Position numbers and translations under genes: made by a program. Below the pieces are notes generated by a model, which was given only the letters and a program-made list of their open reading frames with translations, had not been told where the DNA came from and searched no databases. From Bacteroidaceae bacterium (lineage in GTDB: Bacteria; Bacteroidota; Bacteroidia; Bacteroidales; Bacteroidaceae), in contig JAKSLO010000014.1 of the NCBI GenBank assembly GCA_024401185.1, positions 1 through 35,603 of the forward strand: DNA of 35,603 nucleotides. The letters are read 5' to 3'. Below, in pieces: positions 21,881 through 29,156 of this stretch (positions are counted from its first letter, which is position 1; each line of letters opens with the position of its first letter).

Positions 21881-22277
21881 AAAAATGCTCAACATCTTCA
21901 TCCGACATCGAAAAATTAGCTATCCGTCAGGATGAAAGCTTTTGGGAGTATAACGGAGAATGTTACGGATCTCCTTCGGAATGATATCGGGAATTTGCTG
22001 TTGTTTGTTCTTCTCCATAGGCTAATTGCTAATTTGCTTTTGTCTAGTTCGCTTAAATCTATGCTCTTTGATATAAAAATGCATGAAATCCCACCTTTAG
22101 TTGCTGCCATTCTTCTATGCTCATTTATTATAATCGTAAACGCTCTTCGTTAACTATGTCAACAAGCATAAATCCCTTGCTTGGGTACTTGTAACATTGG
22201 CAAATGTTATTAAAAATAAGTGAACGAAGCAAATAATCATGTTTTTTTTTGGAAAAAAATGAAAAATGCCGAAAAGT
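21881..22277. other. Intergenic stretch between the thioredoxin-like gene and mntA
   Basis: It is AT-rich, with no supported gene other than the doubtful 73-aa frame and no clear repeats. The promoter of the mntA-hepT pair begins at its right end. Confidence 0.4.
21932..22153 (+). CDS. Doubtful 73-aa hydrophobic reading frame
   Basis: The frame starts MKAFGSITENVTDLLRNDIG and has a C-terminal hydrophobic stretch (PPLVAAILLCSFIIIVNAL) that could span the membrane. No promoter or ribosome binding site is visible. An opposing 64-aa frame (21916-22110) exists over the same DNA, so this may be a gene remnant instead. I do not recognise a family. Confidence 0.25.
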   Translation: MKAFGSITENVTDLLRNDIGNLLLFVLLHRLIANLLLSSSLKSMLFDIKMHEIPPLVAAILLCSFIIIVNALR

Positions 22278-22308
22278 TTGTGATGATTATAGAAAATGCT
22301 TATCTTTG
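22278..22308 (+). promoter_or_regulatory. Promoter of the mntA-hepT pair
   Basis: TTG (22278-22280, part of TTTG), 20 nt, TATCTTTG (22301-22308). It lies inside the longest open frame, which shows that the true mntA start is the ATG at 22327. Confidence 0.75.
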
Positions 22309-22326
22309 CAAAAAATTGATGGAATT

Positions 22327-22620
22327 ATGAGCACGGCAGAACTCTATACGAGTATGATAAGAGCATACATACCTCAAATTAAGAATGAATTTGGGGTACG
22401 TTCCATGTGCATCTTCGGCTCTGTGGCTCGTGGTGAAGAGAATGAGGCCAGTGACCTTGATGTCTGTGTGGAGATGGAGGCAGATTTGTTCAAGCGTATG
22501 CAGTTAAGCATTTTCCTTCAGAATATCGTTAAACGTCCCGTTGATGTGGTTCGCCGTAGGAGCAGAATGAACAGTTTACTCATTGAACAAATAGAAAATG
22601 ATGGAATTGTTGTCTTCTAA
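22327..22620 (+). CDS. mntA: MntA-type nucleotidyltransferase antitoxin
   Basis: The product is 97 aa. It is a minimal nucleotidyltransferase with the signature GSVARGEENEASDLDV (GS, then DxD), which in MntA proteins transfers AMP from ATP onto a tyrosine of the partner HEPN toxin and so silences it. The start at 22327 is set by the promoter just upstream, 18 nt from the end of the -7 element, giving a very short leader. The gene overlaps hepT by about 20 bp, the usual layout of this toxin-antitoxin type. Confidence 0.9.
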   Translation: MSTAELYTSMIRAYIPQIKNEFGVRSMCIFGSVARGEENEASDLDVCVEMEADLFKRMQLSIFLQNIVKRPVDVVRRRSRMNSLLIEQIENDGIVVF

Positions 22621-22990
22621 GAATGCATCTATTGCTCGCAATCTGTTGCAACATATTGCTGATTCTATATTAACTTTACGGGAACGTACAAGTGTCATCA
22701 ACTCTGCGCAGGATTTTCTTTTATCGCCAGAAAATATGGAAAAGTTGGATGCCGCATGTATGCAGGTGATGGTAATAGGTGAGTGTGTGGTGAAGCTTGA
22801 CAAGGTACTTAATGGTGCTTTAGCTGATTTGGAACCTTCTATTCCTTGGGGCGCAATAAAGGGTGTGCGTAATTTTATTGCGCATGGTTATTTTGAGATA
22901 GATGAAGAAGAGATTTTTAAAATCATCAAGACGGACCTAACCCCTTTGCACGAGGCAGTAGAACGCTTACTTGAAAGAAGTTTTGTGTAA
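22598..22990 (+). CDS. hepT: HepT-type HEPN RNase toxin
   Basis: The product is 130 aa (or 129 from the second Met at 22601). It is an all-helical DUF86/HepT protein with the catalytic RX4HXY motif RNFIAHGY: Arg and His form the ribonuclease site and the Tyr is the residue modified by MntA. It overlaps the 3' end of mntA, so the two are translated together. HepT toxins cleave RNA; the specific target here is unknown. All key residues are present, so the toxin looks functional. An intrinsic terminator follows 8 nt after the stop. Confidence 0.92.
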   Translation: MMELLSSKNASIARNLLQHIADSILTLRERTSVINSAQDFLLSPENMEKLDAACMQVMVIGECVVKLDKVLNGALADLEPSIPWGAIKGVRNFIAHGYFEIDEEEIFKIIKTDLTPLHEAVERLLERSFV

Positions 22991-22998
22991 ATATAAAA

Positions 22999-23036
22999 AA
23001 GGAGAATAACTATGAAAGCTATTCTCCTTAATTTTT
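22999..23036. terminator. Terminator between hepT and the GGGtGRT gene
   Basis: AAGGAGAATA (22999-23008) and TATTCTCCTT (23020-23029) form a perfect 10-bp stem with an 11-nt loop. A's on the left and AATTTTTA on the right allow termination on both strands, which suits the convergent genes. Confidence 0.9.
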
Positions 23037-23053
23037 ATGTTGTCCGAAACGAA

Positions 23054-24073
23054 TTACTTCTTGTTCAGAGCGAGGTCAACGTTTACGGCGCAAGCTACAG
23101 AGCAACCTACCATGGGGTTGTTACCAATACCGAGGAAGCCCATCATCTCAACGTGTGCGGGAACTGAAGAAGAACCTGCGAACTGAGCGTCTGAGTGCAT
23201 ACGACCCAGAGTATCGGTCATACCGTAAGAAGCGGGACCTGCAGCCATGTTATCGGGGTGCAGGGTACGGCCGGTACCACCACCAGAAGCTACTGAGAAG
23301 TAGGGCTTACCAGCGCGGGTACGCTCCTTCTTGTAGGTACCTGCTGTGGGGTGCTGGAAACGGGTGGGGTTGGTTGAGTTACCAGTAATAGAAACATCAA
23401 CGTCCTCCTTCCACATGATAGCTACACCCTCGCGAACATCGTCTGCACCATAGCAGTTAACAGCTGCACGGGGACCGTTAGAGTAAGCGATGCGCTTAAC
23501 CTCCTTCAACTCACCGGTGAAGTAGTCGAACTGTGTCTGTACGTAGGTGAAACCATTGATACGGCTGATGATCATGGCAGCGTCCTTACCGAGACCGTTG
23601 AGGATGCAACGGAGAGGCTTGTCGGCTGGTCTTGACTTGTTAGCCATCTGGGCAATCTTGATAGCACCCTCAGCAGCAGCGAATGACTCGTGACCAGCGA
23701 GGAAAGCGAAGCACTTGGTCTCGGGCTCGAGCAGACGAGCAGCGAGCTCACCGTGGCCAATACCAACCTTACGGTCGTCAGCTACAGAACCGGGGATACA
23801 GAATGACTGCAAACCCTCACCAATATAGTTAGCTGCCTCAACAGCGTCCTTAGCCTTCTCCTTGAGAGCGATGGCAGTACCTACAACGTAAGCCCACTTA
23901 GCGTTCTCGAAGCAGATCATCTGGGTCTCCTCACAAGTCATGTAGGGATCCAAACCAGCAGCCTCACAAATCTCGTTAGCCTCCTCGATAGAAGCAATAC
24001 CGTGCTTATTCAAACATGCAAGGATCTGTGCGATACGACGATCCTGTGACTCAAACTTAACTTCTCTAATCAT
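23054..24073 (-). CDS. GGGtGRT protein (function unknown)
   Basis: The product is 339 aa, cytosolic, with no signal peptide. It belongs to a family named after its signature, seen here as SVASGGGTGRTLHPDNMAAG near residue 265. It also has AFLAGHESFAAAEGAIKIAQ and many conserved Gly and Cys residues (C-rich N-terminal part: ICEAAGLDPYMTCEETQMIC). In other Bacteroidales and Clostridia the family sits next to a NifU-like scaffold gene, suggesting a role linked to iron-sulfur or another metal cofactor, but the function is not established. Here a four-helix-bundle gene separates the two. Codon use is strongly biased, consistent with a highly expressed gene. Confidence 0.85.
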   Translation of the reverse strand: MIREVKFESQDRRIAQILACLNKHGIASIEEANEICEAAGLDPYMTCEETQMICFENAKWAYVVGTAIALKEKAKDAVEAANYIGEGLQSFCIPGSVADDRKVGIGHGELAARLLEPETKCFAFLAGHESFAAAEGAIKIAQMANKSRPADKPLRCILNGLGKDAAMIISRINGFTYVQTQFDYFTGELKEVKRIAYSNGPRAAVNCYGADDVREGVAIMWKEDVDVSITGNSTNPTRFQHPTAGTYKKERTRAGKPYFSVASGGGTGRTLHPDNMAAGPASYGMTDTLGRMHSDAQFAGSSSVPAHVEMMGFLGIGNNPMVGCSVACAVNVDLALNKK

Positions 24074-24079
24074 GATTCT

Positions 24080-24119
24080 AAGGTTTTGTGGTTTTATGGT
24101 TTTGAGGTTTTGAGGTTTT
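24080..24119 (+). repeat. GGTTTTGA-type simple repeat downstream of the four-helix-bundle gene
   Basis: Five imperfect GGTTTT units (GGTTTTGTGGTTTTATGG onward), overlapping the last codons of the four-helix-bundle gene and the leader of the GGGtGRT gene. The C-terminal NLKTSKP of that protein is encoded by it. Confidence 0.75.
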
Positions 24120-24489
24120 CGCAGGTTGTCTGTAGATGTGTCCTCTTGTATATAAGGGACTTGAGCATTTTGTTTATATCCTCATTCATCTTGTCGAGGC
24201 TCTGGAATTGATCTTCTGTTAAATAACCAAGACTACATGCTATAGTAATCTGCGTATCAAGTTCGTTGGACGAACCAAGCGAATTGTGCAGAAAATGCAC
24301 GAGGTCGTTATTTGTGGATCTTCCGTAGCCCTCGGCTATGTTTGAGGTTATGGAAACGGCTGCTCGTCGCATCTGGCTGACAAGTCCGAATAGCTCGTGT
24401 TGAGGAAAGGCAGCAGTATATTTATACAATAATGTGACAAATTCCATTGCCTTTTGCCAAACAGCGAGGTTTTTGTGTGGACCCATCAT
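24094..24489 (-). CDS. Four-helix-bundle protein (S23/IVP family)
   Basis: The product is 131 aa. Family blocks are FPQHELFGLVSQMRRAAVSI, TSNIAEGYGR and FLHNSLGSSNELDTQI, all typical of the S23/IVP four-helix-bundle family, first found as genes in 23S rRNA intervening sequences and related to the Avd accessory protein of diversity-generating retroelements. The function of free-standing copies is unknown; binding to nucleic acid or ribosomes is suspected. This copy sits inside the NifU-like/GGGtGRT operon, and simple repeats of opposite polarity flank it, so it looks like a later insertion. No reverse transcriptase or variable repeat is nearby, so no retroelement is implied. Confidence 0.92.
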   Translation of the reverse strand: MMGPHKNLAVWQKAMEFVTLLYKYTAAFPQHELFGLVSQMRRAAVSITSNIAEGYGRSTNNDLVHFLHNSLGSSNELDTQITIACSLGYLTEDQFQSLDKMNEDINKMLKSLIYKRTHLQTTCENLKTSKP

Positions 24490-24498
24490 GGCGCAGCC

Positions 24499-24536
24499 AA
24501 CCTTATAACCTTATAACCTTTATAACCTTAAAACCT
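24499..24536 (-). repeat. AACCTTAT-type simple repeat upstream of the four-helix-bundle gene
   Basis: Four imperfect units (AACCTTATAACCTTATAACC onward, plus strand) between the NifU-like stop and the four-helix-bundle start. Read on the gene strand it is AAGGTTATA repeated; the polarity is opposite to the repeat at 24080-24119. Confidence 0.75.
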
Positions 24537-24542
24537 GATTAA

Positions 24543-25244
24543 TTAATCCTTACGGGGATCGATTGACTTAACAGCACCGTCCTCAGCCTTGGTGCGGCCA
24601 TAGGTACCGGTAACACTCTTCAGAGCCTCGTCAGCGGGAACACCCTTCTTGATAGCGTCCATGAACTTGCCCATGTGAACGAACTCGTAACCACAAACCT
24701 GGTCGTCCTTGTCGAGGTACATCTTTGTGATGTAACCCTCGGTGAGCTGGAGGTAACGGGTACCCTTAACCTTAGTACCATAGAGGGTACCGGTCTGAGA
24801 GATAAGACCCTTACCGAGGTCCTCAAGACCTGCACCGATCATCAAACCACCCTCAGAGAAAGCTGACTGGGTACGACCGTAAACAATCTGGAGGAAGAGC
24901 TCGCGCATAGCGGTGTTGATAGCATCGCAAACGAGGTCAGTGTTCAAAGCCTCGAGGATGGTCTTGCCGGGAAGAATCTCAGATGCCATAGCAGCTGAGT
25001 GAGTCATACCTGAGCAACCGATGGTCTCAACGAGAGCCTCCTCGATAATGCCGTCCTTCACGTTCAAGGTCAGCTTGCAAGCACCCTGCTGGGGAGCACA
25101 CCAACCAATACCGTGGGTCAAACCACTGATGTCCTTAATCTCTTTTGCCTGAACCCACTTGCCCTCTTCGGGGATGGGAGCAGGACCATGGTTGGGGCCT
25201 TTTGCCACGCAACACATGTTCTGTACTTCGTGTGAATAAACCAT
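24543..25244 (-). CDS. NifU-like iron-sulfur cluster assembly scaffold protein
   Basis: The product is 233 aa. The N-terminal part resembles the NifU/IscU scaffold fold: GIGWCAPQQGACKLTL and then TIGCSGMTHSAAMASEIL carry the likely cluster-binding cysteines, and the C-terminal half is particular to this subfamily. It is likely cytosolic. The gene is first in a minus-strand run with the four-helix-bundle and GGGtGRT genes and has a recognisable promoter (25288-25318). It differs from housekeeping IscU/SufU in length and motif order, so a dedicated role with the GGGtGRT protein is more likely than general cluster supply; that is an inference. Confidence 0.85.
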   Translation of the reverse strand: MVYSHEVQNMCCVAKGPNHGPAPIPEEGKWVQAKEIKDISGLTHGIGWCAPQQGACKLTLNVKDGIIEEALVETIGCSGMTHSAAMASEILPGKTILEALNTDLVCDAINTAMRELFLQIVYGRTQSAFSEGGLMIGAGLEDLGKGLISQTGTLYGTKVKGTRYLQLTEGYITKMYLDKDDQVCGYEFVHMGKFMDAIKKGVPADEALKSVTGTYGRTKAEDGAVKSIDPRKD

Positions 25245-25287
25245 AATAATTTAATATAAATTGGTATTTGTTTAACAAATCTATGTG

Positions 25288-25318
25288 CAAAAATAGTTAA
25301 AAATAGGTATTCTGCCAA
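25288..25318 (-). promoter_or_regulatory. Promoter of the NifU-like operon
   Basis: On the minus strand TTG (25318-25316), 20 nt, TATTTTTG (25295-25288). Confidence 0.65.
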
Positions 25319-25368
25319 TAAAATCTCTGTTTTTTTTATGAAATGACCATAAAAAACGAGGAATTTAG

Positions 25369-25376
25369 TATCTTTG
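25369..25376 (+). promoter_or_regulatory. Likely -7 element for the DUF4375-smpB run
   Basis: TATCTTTG on the plus strand, 71 nt before the ATG at 25447, divergent from the NifU-like promoter. Confidence 0.5.
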
Positions 25377-25446
25377 CATGGCAAAACAGAGGGCCAGTTT
25401 CGTGAAATTATGGTTGCTCTTGTGCAAATAAGTAAAGATTTAAACA

Positions 25447-25956
25447 ATGGAAATTAGGATACCGGAACCCGAGATTATCAAGGCTGCCGAGGAGGGTATG
25501 GACGCCTTCCTGGAGTTGTTTCGCAGGTACACACTCGATGCCATTGGGGGTGAACTGAATGCCGAGTCGATGCAGAAGCTCTCGCCTGATCAGATTACCT
25601 TGCTCGCTTATATGGTTGTGCGTGAGGAGGTTATGGATGGTGGCTTTGTGCAGTTGATACACAACGGATATGGCCCTTTCATCTTCCTCAATCCATTTGC
25701 CAAGGCAATGCGATTGTGGGGGGCACACGACTTCCAGAAACTCATCTACCGTGGGCGCAAACTGTTTGAAACTTACGGAGATGAGCTCACCAAGGACTGC
25801 ACCGACGAGGAGTTTATGGCACTCTTTGAGCAGTACCCCGAGTTTGATGACCTTGATGATGAGTTCATCGAGATGGAAGAGGACGTTACCGAACTGGTGG
25901 CTCGCTACGTGGACGAGCACATTTCGACTTTTGCCGAAGTGAATAGTGAACAGTAG
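25447..25956 (+). CDS. DUF4375 (DMP19-like) protein
   Basis: The product is 169 aa, strongly acidic at its C-terminus ([19 protein letters not shown]). The family block is [20 protein letters not shown], equivalent to the 'E-V-x-N-G-G-F-x-Q-F' core of DUF4375. DMP19, a member from Neisseria, mimics DNA and binds a repressor; whether this protein does so is unknown. It is followed by smpB with only 4 nt between, so the two are co-transcribed. Confidence 0.78.
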   Translation: MEIRIPEPEIIKAAEEGMDAFLELFRRYTLDAIGGELNAESMQKLSPDQITLLAYMVVREEVMDGGFVQLIHNGYGPFIFLNPFAKAMRLWGAHDFQKLIYRGRKLFETYGDELTKDCTDEEFMALFEQYPEFDDLDDEFIEMEEDVTELVARYVDEHISTFAEVNSEQ

Positions 25957-25960
25957 AAAT

Positions 25961-26437
25961 ATGGCTAAGAAAGAAGTTAAAAAGAACTACGCAATACAGA
26001 TTAAGAACAAGCGAGCTGAGTTTGACTATCTGCTTCTCGACCAATACACGGCAGGCATCGTGCTTACCGGAACCGAGATAAAGAGCATACGTCAGGGCAA
26101 GGCATCGCTCGTAGATACCTTCTGCTACATCCGCAACGGCGAGATGTGGGTCAAGAACATGTATATTGCCCAGTACAAGGAGGGGTCGTACAATAATCAC
26201 GTGGAGCGACGCGACCGCAAGTTGCTGCTCAACAAGAAGGAGATTCGCAAACTACTTAACGGAGAGAAGACACCAGGCTTCAGCATCGTGCCCACCCTGC
26301 TTTTTGTCAACGAGAACGGCTTGGCAAAGCTCGACATCTATTTGTGCCGTGGTAAGCGCGAATACGACAAGCGACAGACGCTCAAGGCCAAGGATGACAG
26401 GCGCGAGATAGACAGAGCGTTCAAGAAGAGCTACTAA
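25961..26437 (+). CDS. smpB: SsrA-binding protein SmpB
   Basis: SmpB binds tmRNA and brings it to stalled ribosomes for trans-translation. The product is 158 aa, starting [19 protein letters not shown]. Family blocks are [20 protein letters not shown], then SLVDTFCYI and the [15 protein letters not shown] block, here [18 protein letters not shown]. The basic tail is present. The start at 25961 is preferred to 25946 because the extra residues are not part of the family and overlap the previous gene. Confidence 0.97.
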   Translation: MAKKEVKKNYAIQIKNKRAEFDYLLLDQYTAGIVLTGTEIKSIRQGKASLVDTFCYIRNGEMWVKNMYIAQYKEGSYNNHVERRDRKLLLNKKEIRKLLNGEKTPGFSIVPTLLFVNENGLAKLDIYLCRGKREYDKRQTLKAKDDRREIDRAFKKSY

Positions 26438-26489
26438 CCCCCTTCTGTCTATGGCATCTCCCCCGGGGACTCTATTGTATTGAAAGAAT

Positions 26490-27920
26490 ATGGTAAAAAG
26501 GCTATTCCTGGTTTTTATGACTGGTGTTTTGTTACTCGTCTCTTGCGGTAAGCGAGAGGCGAAGGATTTCGTGGATGCCTTGCCAGCCATCTTTCCTGAC
26601 TATACTGAGGTGACTGTGCCTCACACAATTGCCCCACTTAACTTTGGCGTGACGGGGGCCACACACGTACAGGCATACATACGCAATAACAAAGGTAAGG
26701 AACTGCTGGCAGAAGCCGATGAATACTTGTGCATAGACCCTACCGAATGGCACGAACTCCTGGAGGATGGCACCCACTTGGAGGTTGAAGTGAGTGTGTG
26801 GGACGATGCACATCCCGATGGTGCAACTTATCGCCCCTTCGGCATACACATCAGTAGCGATGACATTGACCCCAATGTGACTTACCGCCTCATACCTCCC
26901 GGCTATGAAGGATGGCAGGAGATGGGCATCTATGAGCGTAATATGAGCAACTACGAGGTGAAGACACTCGTGGATAATGCTAATGACCGTAACGGCTGCA
27001 TGAACTGCCATACCCCCTGCCAAGGTGATGGCAATACGTATGTCTATCACCTTCGTGGTGAGCAAGGTGCAACAATCGTTCACCATGACGGCACAGACGA
27101 TAGGATTGACCTGCGTGCGTTGACCCAAGGCCGACACGGTTCGCATCCTGCATGGCATCCCAGCCAACGCTGGATAGCCTTTTCGTCGAACGATACCAAG
27201 CAGATATTCTATGCTCGCAGCAAGGATAAGATAGAGGCCTTCGACCTCTGGTCAGACCTCTTCATCTATGACGTAAAGAACAAACGTGCCTTGCTCGATG
27301 AGCGTTTTACAGACTCGCTGCATTGGGAGAGCTACCCATGTTTCTCGCCCGACGGCCGTTGGCTTTACTTCTCTACTGCTCGTGCCGTGCACATGCCAGA
27401 GCAAGCCTGCGAGTTGCACTATGACTTGGTGCGTGTGCCTTTTGATGCAGAGACAGGGCAGCTGGGTGCTACCGTTGACACGCTTTACAGCACGTCGCAG
27501 CGAGGTGGTACCGCCCTCATACCACGTGTAAGTCCTGATGGCAGATACCTGCTCTATACGGTAGCAGAATATGGTGCTTTCAATCTGTACCATAAGGAGG
27601 CCGATCTGGAGATGATAAGGATTGCCACTCCTCAATCGGAAGCAGAAGGAATGGAAATGTCCACGCCGAAAGGCGCTATCGACGGGTTGGTTGATTGTAG
27701 TGCCATCAATAGCGATGATGCGGAGAGCTATCATGCGTGGAGTTCGAACGGACGGTGGATGCTGTTCAGTAGCAAACGTACCGACGGCCGCTATACACGC
27801 CTCTTCATCGCCCATTGGGATGGTGAGAGGTGGGGCAAACCCTTCATGCTGCCGCAACAGGATGTCAAGCTGGACATCATGCTGATGATGGCGTACAACG
27901 TGGCGGAGTTTAGAAAGTGA
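26490..27920 (+). CDS. Lipoprotein with a CXXCH motif and a TolB-like propeller
   Basis: The product is 476 aa. A lipobox (LLLVSCG, Cys19) ends the signal peptide, so it is a membrane-anchored lipoprotein. Residues about 30-165 are beta-rich. NGCMNCHTPC contains C170-x-x-C173-H174, the signature for covalent haem c attachment. From about 200 to the end are WD40/PD40-like repeats (HPAWHPSQRWIAFSSNDTKQ, then CFSPDGRWLYFSTAR, VSPDGRYLLYTVAEYG and SSNGRWMLFSSKRTDG), giving a TolB-like propeller. It is tightly linked to the DUF6057-like gene (10 nt). Haem binding is inferred only from the motif. The family is common in Bacteroidales but has no assigned function that I know of. Confidence 0.82.
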   Translation: MVKRLFLVFMTGVLLLVSCGKREAKDFVDALPAIFPDYTEVTVPHTIAPLNFGVTGATHVQAYIRNNKGKELLAEADEYLCIDPTEWHELLEDGTHLEVEVSVWDDAHPDGATYRPFGIHISSDDIDPNVTYRLIPPGYEGWQEMGIYERNMSNYEVKTLVDNANDRNGCMNCHTPCQGDGNTYVYHLRGEQGATIVHHDGTDDRIDLRALTQGRHGSHPAWHPSQRWIAFSSNDTKQIFYARSKDKIEAFDLWSDLFIYDVKNKRALLDERFTDSLHWESYPCFSPDGRWLYFSTARAVHMPEQACELHYDLVRVPFDAETGQLGATVDTLYSTSQRGGTALIPRVSPDGRYLLYTVAEYGAFNLYHKEADLEMIRIATPQSEAEGMEMSTPKGAIDGLVDCSAINSDDAESYHAWSSNGRWMLFSSKRTDGRYTRLFIAHWDGERWGKPFMLPQQDVKLDIMLMMAYNVAEFRK

Positions 27921-27929
27921 AAAGAGTAT

Positions 27930-29156
27930 ATGCGAAAAGGTAAAGTACATAAGGTGAAGAAAGGACTTGCATGGCATGTGAGCCCCCGAAAACTGACGCT
28001 TTGTCTTTACGCTCTCTTTGTGCTTTTTTATGTGCTTGTAGTGGGCACGCGCTATGGTGCCATCTTCAGAATGATAGAGGCCAACAGCTGGACGGACGAA
28101 CCCCTGTGGCATCTCTGCCGTTACCCCTATCTGGGGGCATTGCTGTATGCGCTGCCCATGGCACTCGTAGGACTTACTCTTTGCCTTTTCAAGTTAAGAA
28201 AATACGCTCCCTGTACGCTTCTTGTCCCATTGTGTCTGGCTTACTATTTTGCGCCACATCTTCGTACGGAGGAGGGTGGCTATCGTCTGTTTTCGACAGA
28301 GATGGAGCAGGAAAGACAAGTGTGCAACTACATCTTGCTGGCAGATGACAAGCAATGGGAGGAATTGCTTGAGACGCTTCGCAAAGATGGCAACCTGGAC
28401 ACGCCTCTGGGGTTGCGCTATGCCTTGTTGGCAGAAGGTGCACTGGGACGCTTGCCCGATGCACTCTTCCGTTATCCCGTTCATTCGCCCGATGACTTGC
28501 TGTTCCGTGGCGACCGCTCAGCTGTGAGTTGTCAGTTCAACCGCCAGTTCTATGAGAATCTGGGGGTATATGACGAAGCTTTTCATCAAGCTATGGAATA
28601 TGGCGTGAAGCAGAAGGAAGGATGCTGCCTCGGCACGCTGCGCCATCTTACCGACTATGCCTTGGCCAATGGCGACTGGAAGGTGGCAGAGAAGTACCTG
28701 ACCATTCTTGCTGATGCCTGGCTGCAAGGCAGTTTCATCGAAGAGCGCCGAGCCACGCTTGCCAGGGTGCGCGAACAGATGCAACAAGCCGAAGCCACTT
28801 GTGACAGCACCCAACTCCTTCCCCTCAGGGGAGAGAGTTTCGTGGGACTTTATCCCTTGCGCAGCGAGATGGTCAGATTGGCATACTATCAAGAAGGCGA
28901 TGCGCAGAAGACGTTGGACTATCTGCTTTGCATTGCCCTACTGGAGAAGAATTTGGATACATTCTACAAGATACTTACGCAGTTCCCCAATTATCATCAG
29001 CGTATGCTTCCGCGTAACTACCAGGAGGCACTCGACATACTGCAGTCGCAAGGCACGGCATGGCGCGATGCCATGCAGGGGTCGTATGCGTTCTATTATT
29101 ATAATGTAGCCATCCCTAATGGTAATAACGACATACAAATGTCATCCCTAAACTGA
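27930..29156 (+). CDS. DUF6057-like membrane protein
   Basis: The product is 408 aa. It has a basic N-terminus, then about three transmembrane helices within residues 20-105 ([51 protein letters not shown]), then a large domain with helical TPR-like character ([40 protein letters not shown]). The layout fits DUF6057 proteins of Bacteroidales, normally found beside the CXXCH propeller lipoprotein, as here. Its stop overlaps the metH start by one base. Function unknown; the pair may act together at the membrane. Confidence 0.75.
   Translation: MRKGKVHKVKKGLAWHVSPRKLTLCLYALFVLFYVLVVGTRYGAIFRMIEANSWTDEPLWHLCRYPYLGALLYALPMALVGLTLCLFKLRKYAPCTLLVPLCLAYYFAPHLRTEEGGYRLFSTEMEQERQVCNYILLADDKQWEELLETLRKDGNLDTPLGLRYALLAEGALGRLPDALFRYPVHSPDDLLFRGDRSAVSCQFNRQFYENLGVYDEAFHQAMEYGVKQKEGCCLGTLRHLTDYALANGDWKVAEKYLTILADAWLQGSFIEERRATLARVREQMQQAEATCDSTQLLPLRGESFVGLYPLRSEMVRLAYYQEGDAQKTLDYLLCIALLEKNLDTFYKILTQFPNYHQRMLPRNYQEALDILQSQGTAWRDAMQGSYAFYYYNVAIPNGNNDIQMSSLN

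Noticed and set aside
24094..24489. Accessory gene of a diversity-generating retroelement
   Set aside because: The four-helix-bundle fold is related to Avd, but no reverse transcriptase, template repeat or variable repeat is present.
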